64,000 bases of DNA from JBBRHQ01 sp963815645. GTDB taxonomy: Bacteria; Actinomycetota; Thermoleophilia; Solirubrobacterales; 70-9. The notes under the pieces were generated by a model. It was not told the DNA's origin. It did no database searches and was given only the letters and a program-made list of their open reading frames with translations. A program made the position numbers and the translations under genes. The DNA lies in the NCBI GenBank assembly GCA_963815645.1, contig CAWFHL010000001.1, positions 310,001 to 374,000 on the forward strand. Direction: 5' to 3'. Below, one piece after another: positions 26,758 to 36,414 of the stretch (the stretch's first letter is position 1; each line of letters begins with the position of its first letter).

Positions 26758-28094
26758 ATGCGCCTGATCGGCGCGGCGGTATTGGCGGCAGTTTCTTGTC
26801 TGGCGTTTTCGGCCTGTGCGGCCCAAACGGATCCGGCGTCGAACGTCGGCGCCCTGACCGCGACGCTCAACGCCCACGGGCTCACCACCGGTACTGATGG
26901 GACGCACTACTTCTTCCAGTACGCGACACGGGCGGCCGACCTGGACAACCAGCCCGGGCACAGGACACCGACGCGAGGCCCGATTCCACCCAACGTCCCT
27001 GGCAACGGTGGGACCGTTGCCTTCCGCGAGTTCGTCGGCGGGCTGACGCCGGGCACTACGTACTACTATCGGGTGTGCGGCAGGGACCTGCAAATCAACC
27101 CTGCGGTCTGCGGGCGGACGCAGCAATTCACGACGGCGTCGACCCCGCAGTTCTCACCGCACCTGTTCGCGGCATCCGGCCAGCAGCTCACTCCCCGGCT
27201 CGATGACATCACCGCGATCGGCTCGCGGCTCTACGTCGCCGGGGAGCCCTGCCCGGATGCGGAGCCGCCTCCAGCGTCACAGTGCTCGTTCGTCGGCAGC
27301 CTTGCTCTGGACGGAACGAAGAAGCAGGTTGACGCTCCTGATGGTCCGGTGGCGGCGATCACTCGAGGCCCGGACGGTGACCCCTGGGTCTTGACCGCTG
27401 GATTTATCGACCTCGGCCCCGGCGGCGCGCTCACCCACTTCGGCCTGAACCTCGAAACGCTGCCGGACAGTGTGAACTTCGGCAGGAGCCCCCCGGCCGC
27501 CGTCACGGCCGCCGACGGGGCGCTCTGGGTGATCCTGAATCGGGGGGAAACGGGCGTCAGCGCCTGGAGGACCGACGGGTCGCCGATCCTCGGCTTGGGG
27601 TATGGCTTGACCGACATCGACCCGGCCACTTCAGGGGGGGCAGGGATCACCACAGGCCCCGACGGGGCTCTCTGGGTCACCACCTACAGCAAGATATGGC
27701 GGCTCACGACTGACGGCCAGTCGGCCACCGAGTTCCCGCTGGCGCCGGGCACTATCCCGCGCGCGATCACCGCCGGTCCGGACGGCGCCCTCTGGTTCAC
27801 CGTGCTGGGCAAGGTCGGCCGTCTGACCACCGGCGGGGACGTCAGGTACTTCACAGTCCCCAGCGAACCGAACGTCACCCCCGGAGACATCACCGCAGGG
27901 CCCGACGGTGCGCTGTGGTTCACAGAGGGCTCGGCCAACAACTGGGGCGGATCACCACCAGCGGAACGGTCACCGAGTACCCCGTGTCCGCCCTTCCCAA
28001 CGGTCATCCCGGCGCGATCACCGCCGGGCCCGACGGGGCGCTGTGGTTCACGGACAATCGAGGCGACGGCGCCTACATAGTCCGCGCCGGCTGA
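26758..28094 (+). CDS. Virginiamycin B lyase-like beta-propeller lipoprotein (frameshift near the end)
   Basis: About 445 aa after repair. The N terminus has a lipoprotein signal (LAAVSCLAFSACAAQ, Cys after SA). Residues about 25-125 look like a fibronectin-type domain (ALTATLNAHGLTTGTDGTHY, LTPGTTYYYRVCG). The rest contains repeated blades with the Vgb-type signature ITAGPDGALWFT, seen at least four times. The frame breaks near 27945; the continuation in another frame, RITTSGTVTEYPVSALPNGH ending DGAYIVRAG, gives a stop at 28094. The role is presumably extracellular. True Vgb catalytic residues were not checked, so lyase activity should not be assumed. Confidence 0.75.
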
Positions 28095-28116
28095 CCGAAT
28101 CCCCGCCCGTCCGCCT

Positions 28117-28897
28117 CTAGCCCTCCACGGAAGGGTGGAAGCTGCGGATCACGTGCAGGTCGATCGAGCCGGGGGTGAAGACGCTCGCCGAGTGTTGGAT
28201 CGTCCCTCCCCCGGTCCCGTGGATCAGCTCGACCAGCTCCAGCGCGGCGGTCACCCGGCTGGCCCCGATCGCCTCCCCCAGACGACTGCCGGGCTCTATC
28301 AGGCGCGGACGCACCGTGGTCCGCCCGAAGGAGATCGACGCGCCGTGTTCGACCAGCACGTCGAGCACCATCCGCCCCCCCTCCAGCGCCGCCCCAAGCT
28401 CCTCGAGCGGGCCCAGCTCGAGCCTCCGGGTGGACGACGTCGCGCATGTAGGCGGCGACGCTGCCGTCGGCGAGCAGGGTGCGGTGGACCAGGGTGGCCC
28501 GCGCCTTGCGCCGCAGGCCGAGCGCCTCGGCGACGAAGCCCGGCACCGGCGCCTGCTCGATCTGCAGGTTGCGGACGCTGAGTCGCTTGCCCTGGCGCCG
28601 GGCCAGCGAGGCGTAGGACTCGAGCACCTCGAGCCCCTCGCTGAAGGCCGGTGGGGATGCGACCCGGCCGACGAAGGTGCCGCTGCCCTGGCGGCGGACG
28701 ATCTCGCCGTTGGCCTCCAGTCGCTCCAGGGCCAGCCGCAGCGTGCCCCGAGAGATGCCGAGGCCCTCGGCCAGCTGCTTCTCCGGGGGCAGCCGGTCGC
28801 CCGGGCGGGCTCGCCCCGGGGCGAGCCGCTCGCGCAGCGCCTCCTCGGCGGTGTCGACCAGGGTCGGCTCGAGCTCGGCATCGAGTGCCTCCGTCAT
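28117..28897 (-). CDS. GntR-family regulator with UTRA-type effector domain (one apparent frameshift)
   Basis: About 259 aa after repair. Residues about 15-80 are a winged helix (PGDRLPPEKQLAEGLGISRG then TLRLALERLEANGEIVRRQG), and the C-terminal half resembles the UTRA effector domain of the HutC/PhnF group (ASISFGRTTVRPRLIEPGS, ELVELIHGTGGGTIQHSASV). An extra G near 28430 splits it (repaired HPELELGPLEELGAAL); length is 3n+1. The ATG overlaps the stop of the cyclohydrolase gene, so it is the last gene of the soxDAGB-fhs operon. It probably controls that operon in response to a methylated amine or folate-pathway metabolite; this is inference from position. Confidence 0.82.
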
Positions 28898-29389
28898 CCG
28901 CCTCCCTGGTTGGCGCGGATCAGCGCCGAAGCAGCCGAGGCGGCCGCCTCGGCCAGCTGAGCGGCGACCGCCGCGTCCGGGAGTGAAGGGCCAGTCCCCG
29001 GCGCCCACCACCTCCCCCGCCAGCCGCGAGAGCTCCGCGGCGGACTCGGCGACCTCCCGCGGCGGGCCGCTGGCCCGCTCCAAGGCGGCTCTGCTCTCCG
29101 GTCCGGCGGGGTCCGCGGCGACCTCCGAGTATGCGGCGACGTCCTCGTCGGCGACCGCCGGCAGCCGCCGCCGCAGCTGCCCGGCGCGCTCGGCTATCTC
29201 CCGCATGCGGCGCGCGCCGTCGCCTCCATCACGCTCGAACCGGCCCGCCGCGAGGGAGGCGGTCAGCTCGAGCAGCGAGGCGGCGAGCGCGCAGCTCAGC
29301 GCCGAGGCGACCCCCGCAGCTCGGCCGTCCTCGGTCGAGGCGAGGCCGGAGAGCAGATCGCCGACGGCGCTGTCGGCAAGGTCAGACAC
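28894..29389 (-). CDS. Methenyl-THF cyclohydrolase/cyclodeaminase-family protein (one apparent frameshift)
   Basis: About 164 aa after repair. The all-helical fold of the formiminotransferase-cyclodeaminase C-terminal family is suggested by ASALSCALAASLLELTASLA, where the family normally has a Gly/Ala-rich helix, and by DEDVAAYSEVAADPAGPESR and AQLAEAAASAASALIRAN. An extra C near 28985 breaks the frame at FTPDAAVAA; length is 3n+1. Members such as FchA hydrolyse methenyl-THF to 10-formyl-THF. Between a sarcosine-dehydrogenase-like operon and formate-THF ligase that reaction fits exactly. The GTG at 29389 lies 3 bp after the fhs stop. Confidence 0.78.
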
Positions 29390-29392
29390 CGC

Positions 29393-31069
29393 TCAGAACA
29401 GCCCGACGGTGCGACCCTCGGCGTCCACGTCGACGTCGAAGGCGGCGGGGGTTCGCCCGAGCCCGGGCATCTGCTGGATCGCCCCGCAGAGCGGCACCAG
29501 CCAACCCGCGCCGGTGTAGGCGCGCACGTCACGGACCGGGAGCTGGAACCCCGTGGGGGCGCCCAGCAGCTCGGGATCGGCGGAGAGCGAGAGCGGCGTC
29601 TTCGCCATGCAGACCGGGAGCCCGGCCAGGCCCTGCTCGGTGAACTGGGCGATCTTTCTCTCCGCCTCGAGGTAGTAGACGACCTCGGAGGCACCGTAGA
29701 CGCGCTCGGCGACCGTCTCGATCTTCTCCTTGATCGACTCCCCGTCCTCGTAGAGAAAACGGAACTGGTTGGGCTCCTCGGCCGCGGCGACTACCGCCTC
29801 GGCCAGCTCGGCGACCCCCTTGCCGCCCTCGGCAAAGCCGCTGCTGACGGCGGCGGCGAAGGCGCCGCCCTCGGTCGCCAGCCGCCGCACCAGCTCGACC
29901 TCCTCGTCGGTGTCCTCGGGACGGCGGTTGACGGCGACCACCGCCGGCACGCCGAACTCGGAGACGATCCCGAGGTGGCGGTGGAGGTTGGCCATGCCGC
30001 TCTCGATCGCCTTCATCCCGTCCACGCCGCCCCCGTCTGCCTCCGAGTCGATCCCACCGTGGTGCTTCAGCGCCCGCACGGTGGCGACCAGGACGACGGC
30101 GCTCGGCTTGATCCCGCCCGCCCGGCAGACGATGTCGCAGAACTTCTCCATGCCCATGTCGGAGCCGAACCCGGACTCGGTGATCACGTACTCGCCCAGC
30201 TTCAGCCCGAGCAGGTCGGCGATCAGCGAGGAGTTGCCGTGGGCGATGTTGGCGAAGGGGCCGGCGTGCATCAGGCACGGCTGGCCCTCCAGCGTCTGGA
30301 TCAGGTTCGGCTTGATCGCGTCCTTGAGCAGCACCGCCATCGCCCCGGCCGCGCCGAGGTCCTCGGCGGTCACCGGCTCGCCGTCGCGCGAGTAGGCAGC
30401 GGTGATCTTCCCGAGGCGCGCTCGCAGGTCCTGGAGGTCGCGGGCGACGGCGAGCACCGCCATCACCTCGGAGGCGGCGGTGATGTCGAAGCCCGACTCC
30501 CGCGGATAGCCGTTGGCCGGCCCGCCCAGCCCCAGGGCGACCTGGCGCAGCGCCCGGTCGTTCATGTCGACGGCGCGCTTCCAGGTGACCCGCAGGGCGT
30601 CGATGTGGTGCGGGTTGCCGTGCAGCATCGAGGCGTCGAGCAGCGCCGCCAGCAGGTTGTTGGCGGCGCCGATCGCGTGGATGTCGCCGGTGAAGTGGAG
30701 GTTGAGGTCCTCCATCGGCACCACCTGGGCGAAGCCGCCGCCGGCGGCGCCGCCCTTGATCCCGAACACCGGGCCGAGCGAGGGCTCGCGCAGGCAGAGG
30801 ACCGGCTTGCGGCCGATGTAGCCCATCCCCTCGGTCAGCGCCACCGAGGTCGTCGTCTTCCCCTCCCCCGCCTTCGTCGGGGTCATCCCGGCGACGCAGA
30901 TCAGCTTCGCGTCGGGGCGGTCGGAGAGGCGCTCGATCGCGTCCAGCGAGATCTTTGCCTTGAAGCGGCCGTAGGGCTCGATCTCCTCCGGCAGCAGGCC
31001 GAGGCCCTCGCCGATCGCGTCGATCGGCTCCAGCTCGGCTTCCTGTGCGATCTCGAGGCTGCTCTTCAT
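29393..31069 (-). CDS. fhs: Formate-tetrahydrofolate ligase
   Basis: Intact, 558 aa, full length for the family. It starts with IAQEAELEPIDAIGEGLGLL and has the ATP-binding loop TPTKAGEGKTTTSVALTEGM near residue 65, LREPSLGPVFGIKGGAAGGG, HFTGDIHAIGAANNLLAALL and a C terminus MPGLGRTPAAFDVDV. The enzyme interconverts formate + ATP + THF and 10-formyl-THF. In this operon, directly downstream of soxB (25 bp) and upstream of the cyclohydrolase, it most likely runs toward formate, conserving ATP during demethylation, or provides formyl-THF for biosynthesis. Its formate product could feed the formate dehydrogenase at 40781-45115. Confidence 0.96.
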   Translation of the reverse strand: MKSSLEIAQEAELEPIDAIGEGLGLLPEEIEPYGRFKAKISLDAIERLSDRPDAKLICVAGMTPTKAGEGKTTTSVALTEGMGYIGRKPVLCLREPSLGPVFGIKGGAAGGGFAQVVPMEDLNLHFTGDIHAIGAANNLLAALLDASMLHGNPHHIDALRVTWKRAVDMNDRALRQVALGLGGPANGYPRESGFDITAASEVMAVLAVARDLQDLRARLGKITAAYSRDGEPVTAEDLGAAGAMAVLLKDAIKPNLIQTLEGQPCLMHAGPFANIAHGNSSLIADLLGLKLGEYVITESGFGSDMGMEKFCDIVCRAGGIKPSAVVLVATVRALKHHGGIDSEADGGGVDGMKAIESGMANLHRHLGIVSEFGVPAVVAVNRRPEDTDEEVELVRRLATEGGAFAAAVSSGFAEGGKGVAELAEAVVAAAEEPNQFRFLYEDGESIKEKIETVAERVYGASEVVYYLEAERKIAQFTEQGLAGLPVCMAKTPLSLSADPELLGAPTGFQLPVRDVRAYTGAGWLVPLCGAIQQMPGLGRTPAAFDVDVDAEGRTVGLF

Positions 31070-31094
31070 CTCGTGGTCCTCCTCGGCTTCGGGC

Positions 31095-32330
31095 TCAGTG
31101 GGAGACCGCCGCCGCCCCCAGCTCGGAGACCAGGCGGTCGCGGTAGAAGCGTTCCAGCGCGAATGGCTCGATCAGCTCGGGCGGGCGGCCCGTCGCCGTC
31201 TGCTCGGCCAGCATCTTGCCGACGATCGGCGCGGCCTTGAAGCCGTAGGTGCCCCAGCCGGCGCTGATCAGGAAGCCCTCGACCTCGGTGGCGCCGAGGA
31301 TCGGGCTGAAGTCGGGGCTGATGTCGCACAGCCCCGCCCAGCTGCGCAGGATCCGGGCCCGCTCGAGCTGCGGAAAGAGCTCCAGGGTGTGCCGGGAGGA
31401 CTCCTGCAGGAAGTTGAGCGTGCCCTGCTGGCGGTATGTGGTCCAGGGCTCGATCTCGGCCCCGATCAGGAACTCGCCGCGATCGGTCTGGGAGATGTAG
31501 ACGTGCATCTGCGAGGAGACGATCACCACGTCGAGCAGCGGCTTCAGCGGCTCGGTGACGAAGGCCTGGAGGATGTGGGTGGTGATCGGCAGCTCGACCC
31601 CGGCCATCGCCGCCGTGGTCGAGCTCCAGCCGGCGGTGGCGCTGATCACGGTGCCGGCCGAGAGGCGGCGACCATCGGCGAGGCGCACCCCGTCGGCGCG
31701 GCCGCCGTCGCCGTTCCCCGAGCCCGCCCGCTCGACCTCGGTGACCTTCGTGTTGGGGTGGATCTCGGCCCCGGCTGCGTCGGCTGCCCTCGCCAGCCCC
31801 CAGACGACGGCGTCGTGGCGGATGATCCCGCCCGGAGGGTGGTAGAGCGCCCCCATCACCGGATAGACGGCGTCGGGCTCGATCGACATCGCCGGGGCGA
31901 GCTTGCCGATCTCCTCCGGGCCGATCACCCTCGAGTCGATCCCGGCGAGGCGGTTGACCTCGGCGCGCTCGTTCATCACGAACATCGCCCGGTCGGTATG
32001 GGCGAGCGTCAGGTGGCCCAGCTGGGAGAAGAGCAGGTTGAAGTCGAGCTCCGCCCCGAGGCCCTCGTAGAGCTTCACCGAAGCGTCGTAGAAACGCGCC
32101 CCCTCCGGGGTCTTGTAGTTGGAGCGCAGGATCGTCGTGTTCCGCCCGGCCGCCCCGGAGCCGATGTAGGACTGCTCGAGGACGCAGACGTCGGTGATCC
32201 CGTGGTCGCGGGCAAGGTAGTAGGCGATCGCCAGCCCGTGCGAGCCGCCGCCGATGATCACCACCTCGTAGCTGTCGCGAAGCTCCCCGGCGGGGCGCCA
32301 CATGCGGCGCTTTCTGAACAGGTCACGCAC
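31095..32330 (-). CDS. soxB: Sarcosine oxidase beta-type subunit (N-methylglutamate dehydrogenase flavoprotein)
   Basis: Intact, 411 aa. The FAD fold begins at VVIIGGGSHGLAIAYYLARD (GGGSHG at residues 27-32) with strand 2 ending VLEQ, followed by GSGAAGRNTTILRSNYKT, the typical SoxB loop. Near the C terminus are RSWAGLCDISPDFSPILGAT and ISAGWGTYGFKAAPIVGKM. In heterotetrameric sarcosine oxidase this subunit oxidises the N-methyl amine; the homologous subunit of N-methylglutamate dehydrogenase is encoded beside glnT/glx genes in rhizobia and methylotrophs, as here. The GTG at 32330 overlaps the soxG end by 8 bp. Confidence 0.92.
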   Translation of the reverse strand: MRDLFRKRRMWRPAGELRDSYEVVIIGGGSHGLAIAYYLARDHGITDVCVLEQSYIGSGAAGRNTTILRSNYKTPEGARFYDASVKLYEGLGAELDFNLLFSQLGHLTLAHTDRAMFVMNERAEVNRLAGIDSRVIGPEEIGKLAPAMSIEPDAVYPVMGALYHPPGGIIRHDAVVWGLARAADAAGAEIHPNTKVTEVERAGSGNGDGGRADGVRLADGRRLSAGTVISATAGWSSTTAAMAGVELPITTHILQAFVTEPLKPLLDVVIVSSQMHVYISQTDRGEFLIGAEIEPWTTYRQQGTLNFLQESSRHTLELFPQLERARILRSWAGLCDISPDFSPILGATEVEGFLISAGWGTYGFKAAPIVGKMLAEQTATGRPPELIEPFALERFYRDRLVSELGAAAVSH

Positions 32331-33074
32331 CGGCCCGAGCTCCTTCCGCGAAGCGGTCGCCGAGGGCGTCGGCGCCGACCGGGGAGCCGCCGAGGTCGCG
32401 CGGCCGCGTCGGCGAACACGGTCCAGACGTAAGCGGCGTAGCCGGCGCCGAACAGGTGCAGGAAGCGATCGCCGTCGGTGCGCAGGATCATCGCCGGGGT
32501 GCGGGCGACCGAGACCGGCGCAAAGGCGCCCTCGCCGAAACTGCTCGGCCCGCAGGTCGAGCGCCGTGGTCCGGGCGAAGGTCTCACGGGCCAGTGGGCC
32601 CGACCACGGCGTTGGAGCCGAGAGCCGCGGTCAGCTCGATCACCGCGGCGAATGAGCCGGCGCCGTCGGCCGCCGCCTCGAGCTCCTCGCGCAGCCGGCC
32701 GGTCGCTTCCGGAGGGGTCAGCGCCAGCACCTTGCCGGGGCTGATCGGACACCACCAGACGCCGTCCTGGCGCAGCGCCCGGCCGGGCGGCAGCGCTCCG
32801 CCGCCGGTCAGGCCGGAGACGATCGACTCGACCACCGCCGGGCTCGGCCTGCAGCTCGAGCTTGCCGAGATGGGAGAGGTCGGCGAGGCCCGACCGTGTC
32901 GCGGCAGGCGGCGAGCTCGCTCGCCGCCGAGCCGTAGCCGGCGACGACCCTCCAGCCGGCCCGCTCGGCGAAGCGGGCGCCGGCGTCGCGGTGCATCCAC
33001 TCGATCGGGCTGCGCATCAGCGCCTCGCCCTGCACCGGGGAGGCCGCGTCGGGGGCGAGGAACTCGAAGCTCAT
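32323..33074 (-). CDS. soxG: Sarcosine oxidase gamma-type subunit (two apparent frameshifts)
   Basis: About 249 aa after repair. It begins MSFEFLAPDAASPVQGEALM, typical of SoxG, and continues through DLSHLGKLELQAEPAVVESI, VWWCPISPGKVLALTPPEAT and DLRAEQFGEGAFAPVSVART to FLHLFGAGYAAYVWTVFAD. At least two extra bases (near 32880 and 32545-32580) and possibly a compensating change near the end break the frame; net length is 3n+2. The ATG overlaps the soxA stop (ATGA) and the stop lies inside the soxB start. The gamma subunit helps hold flavin or the folate-binding domain in the complex. Confidence 0.85.
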
Positions 33075-35957
33075 CCCCGCAGCCGCTCCTGGTCGGGGTC
33101 GTAGAACGGCGCCGTCTGCACCTCGGCGCTGATCCGCTGCCCGTCATCGGCGAAGGTCAGGGCGGCGCCGTCGGAGGCCAGCTCGGCCGGCACCCAGGCC
33201 ATCCCGATCGAGCGCTGCAGCTTCGGCGAGAAGCGCGAGGAGGTGACCCGGCCGACCGGCTTGCCGTCGCGCACCACCGCCGCGCCCTCGGTCGGCACCG
33301 CCCCGTTGGCGATCGTGAAGCCGACCAGCTTGTTGCGCTCGCCCCGCTCGGAGACCGACTCCAGCGCCCAGCGGCCGATGAAGTCCTCCTCCTTGTCGAA
33401 CTTGACGATCCACGGCATCGCCGCCTCCAGGGGGTTCGACTCGGCGTCGGTGTCCTGGCCGACCAGGATGTGCAGCTTCTGCAGCCGCAGCACCCTCTGC
33501 GGCTCGAGGCCGAAGGGGCGGATCGAGTGCTCCTCTCCGGCGGCGATGATCGCGTCCCAGAGGTGCTCGGCGAGCGGGCCGGGGCAGTGGAGCTCGTAGC
33601 CGAGCTCGCCGACGAAGCCGATCCTCAGCAGCAGGCAGGGCACTCCCGCCGACCTGGGCGCGCTTTCCGTCGAGGTAGGCGAAGGACTCGTTCGAGCAGT
33701 CGAGCTCGGTCAGCCCGGAGAGGATCTCCCGCGAGCGCGGACCGGCGAGGTTGAAGGCGGAGAGCCCCTGGCTGACGTCGGTCAGCTGCACCTCCATCCC
33801 CCACTCGGCCAGCCACCAGGCGAACCAGCTCTCGACCGCGTCGGCGCCGCTCGAGGTCGTCGTCACGTAATAGGAGCTCTCGTCGAGCCGGCAGATCGTC
33901 CCGTCGTCGGTGATCCTCCCGGCGTCGTCGCCGAGCACCCCGTAGCGGATCCGGCCCGGCTTCAGGTTGTCGAAGCGGTTCGGGTAGAGGCGGTTGAGGA
34001 AGGCACCGGCGTCTGGCCCGCTGACGATCAGCTTGCCGAGGGTGGAGACGTCGATCAGCCCGGCGGAGTCGTGCACCGCCATCGTCTCGCCCTCGGGGTC
34101 GCCGTAGTCGTAGGGGCGCCTCCAGTCCCCGGCCCAGAGGACGTTGCCTCCGAGCTCGCGATGGCGCCCGTGCACGGCCGAGCGCTTCGCCGGCTCGAAG
34201 GGCCGACCGGCGAGGGCACCCATCGGGACGGTCGACCAGGGCGGGCGCGCCGTCGTCAGGCCGATCTCCGCCTCCGGGGCGCCGGTGTGGTCGGACATCT
34301 GGCGGATCGACGCCAGCTGGCACATCCGCCCCTGGCAGGGGCCCATGGTCACCGTCGTGTAGCGCTTCAGCAGCTCGAGCGAGTCGAAGCCCTCGTCGAT
34401 CGCGTAGTCGATGTCCTTGCTGGTGACGTCCTCGCAGAGGCAGGCGAAGCACTTGTCGCCGCGGCCGCGTGCTCCGGTCGCCGCCAGCGGGCGCGAGCTC
34501 GACGGCGGTCTCCCCGCCGCGCTCGAGCGCCTCGCGCTCCGCGGCTAGCCGCCCCCGCGCGTCCTCGTCGCCGAAGCCGAGCGCGAGCGCCGCCTCGGCG
34601 CCCGCGACCGCGCCCGAGATCTCCGCCTGCTCGGCGGAGGAGTGCCCGGCGACCGCGCCGGCCGCGCGCGATCCCCGCGGGGGGATCCTCGGGGATGTGG
34701 GCACCGCTCTCGGGATCCCAATGCGCCTTGGTCCCCGCCTGGAGCAGCAGCGAGGACGCAGGGACGGTGCCCCCGGAGACCGCGATCAGGTCGCAGTTGA
34801 ACCCGCGCTCGGTGTCGGGGACCACCCGCCCCTCGCCGTCGAGCTCGGCGATCACCGCGGCCTTCACTTCGCCCCGCCCGACCGCGCGGGCGACGGTGCG
34901 GCCCCGCAGGTGGGGGATCCCGGCCTCCCTCAGCCCGGCGGAGAGCGGCTCCTCGGCGCCGCCGGGGCGGGAGTCGGCAACGGCGACGATCTCGACCCCG
35001 GCGGCGTGCAGGGAAAGCGCCGAGGCAAGGCCGCGGTCGCGAAGTCGTGGCGATCACGGCGGTGCTCCCAGGGCGCACCCCGTAGAGGCCGGCGAGACGC
35101 TCGGCGCCGGAGCAGAGCATCACCCCGGGCAGGTCGTTTCCCTCGAACATCAGCGGCTGCTCGATCGAGCCCGTGGCGGCGACGTGGCGCTCGGCGCGAA
35201 TCTGATGAAGCGTGCTGCCGCACCAGACCGGGACGATCCCGTCGAAGAAGCCGAGCGCAGCCGCCGGCGCAAGGACCTCGACCTCCGTCTCGGCGAGGCG
35301 CTCGCCCAGCCCCCGGGCGGCGGCGGCGCCGGAACCGGCGAGCAGGCTGCCGCCCAGCTCGGGGCCGTCATCGACCAGGACGACGTCGGCGCCCAGCTCT
35401 GCAGCCCGCAGCGCCGCCGCCATCCCGGCGACGCCGCCGCCGATCACCAGCAGGTCGGCGTGGCGGCGGCGGTACTCGGTCCGCCATTCGCGCTCGGCCT
35501 GGCGCCGGCGCAGCCTGCCGAGGCCGGCGGCGTTCCTCAGGACCTTCTCGTAGAGGGGCCAGAGCCGGCGTGGCCTGATGAAGGTCTTGTAGTAGAAGCC
35601 GGGCGGGGTGAGCCTGCTGCCGAAGATGTCGGTGGCGCGCATCGCGTCGAAGCGCAGCGAGGGGCTGGCGTTCATGTGCGAGACCTCCATCCCCTCGCGG
35701 GCCGGCTCGGTGCAGGCCCGGACACCGGGCGAGCCGTCGACCTCGACCAGGCAGTTGGGGCACTGGCCGGCGCAGCAGAGCAGCCCCCGGGGGCGGTGGT
35801 ACTTGAAGCTGCGCGAGATGACCTGCTGACCGGAAGCGTGGAGAGCGGAGCCGATCGTGTCGCCCTCGAACGCGCTGACCGTGCGCCCGTCGAAGCTGAA
35901 CTCGATCTCGCGCCCGCGGTCGATCCGCTCTCCCGCCTGCGGCGGCAGCCTGCTCAC
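33071..35957 (-). CDS. soxA: Sarcosine oxidase alpha-type subunit with 2Fe-2S, NADH and folate domains (several apparent frameshifts)
   Basis: About 961 aa after repair, the usual SoxA length. The order is an N-terminal ferredoxin-like domain (FEGDTIGSALHASGQQVISR, with cysteines in LLCCAGQCPNCLVEVDG), a pyridine-nucleotide-disulfide domain (LLVIGGGVAGMAAALRAAEL, ending VVLVDDG) and a C-terminal GcvT-like folate domain (SAGLIDVSTLGKLIVSGPDA, GFVGELGYELHCPGPLAEHL). Lesions near 35040, 34680, 34460 and 33650 interrupt it, with homologous sequence continuing in the neighbouring frame each time. The GcvT domain transfers the methyl carbon to THF, linking amine oxidation to fhs in the same operon. 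The GTG at 35957 overlaps the soxD stop. Confidence 0.9.
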
Positions 35958-36217
35958 CGCTCCTCGCCCCCGGGCAGACCCACCCAGCTGACCTCGTTGG
36001 TCGTGGTGTCGCGCTCGGCAAGGAACCAGGCGCGGCATCCCGAGCGGTGATACCACCACTCGCGCTGGACGCCGGCGACGTTGCGGCGGAAGTAGTTGTA
36101 GGCGCCGAGCTCGCGCTCGGTCGGCTTGCTGGTCGGCCGCGGCACGACCTCGCCGCCGTAGGCGAAGTCGGTCACCTCGCGCGCGCCGCAGTTCGGACAG
36201 GTGAGCAAGAAAGACAT
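35954..36217 (-). CDS. soxD: Sarcosine oxidase delta-type subunit
   Basis: Intact, 87 aa. The zinc-binding start MSFLLTCPNCGAREVTDFAY and the end HRSGCRAWFLAERDTTTNEV are characteristic of SoxD, as is the short length; the Cys-x2-Cys pair and the later Cys are present. It is the first gene of the minus-strand operon soxD-soxA-soxG-soxB-fhs-cyclohydrolase-gntR, starting at the ATG at 36217. Gene order within the sox group differs from the more common B-D-A-G order. Confidence 0.93.
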   Translation of the reverse strand: MSFLLTCPNCGAREVTDFAYGGEVVPRPTSKPTERELGAYNYFRRNVAGVQREWWYHRSGCRAWFLAERDTTTNEVSWVGLPGGEER

Positions 36218-36414
36218 GGGCCTAGGGCTCCGGTCGCCTACACTAGACAAATTGGTACAGAGGCGCAAGACAGACCCCCCGGGGCCAGGACGCCATGCGA
36301 TGGAGGGCAAAGCTCGCTCGCAGGCAAATCTATGTTGAGCCATCACATAGCGGATGCCAAATGTTGGCTTGGCGAGCCATTGCCTCCCGGGTCGGTATGT
36401 GAGATACACCCAAC
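36218..36414. promoter_or_regulatory. Divergent promoter region between soxD operon and gmaS operon
   Basis: A 197-bp gap serving both halves of locus 2. It contains a perfect inverted repeat GCCAA-ATG-TTGGC (36356-36368), a TATGT/ACATA inverted pair (36331-36349), and, reading toward soxD, CTGTACCAATTTGTCTAG (36260-36243), which resembles an element before the locus 1 ligase (16185-16201). The UTRA-type GntR regulator at the end of the sox operon is the natural candidate to bind here. No clear Shine-Dalgarno precedes the ATG at 36415. Confidence 0.5.

Noticed and set aside
26758..28094. Antibiotic-resistance virginiamycin B lyase
   Set aside because: Only the blade signature is shared. The protein is a lipoprotein with an added fibronectin-like domain, and such propellers are common in secreted proteins with no lyase activity.
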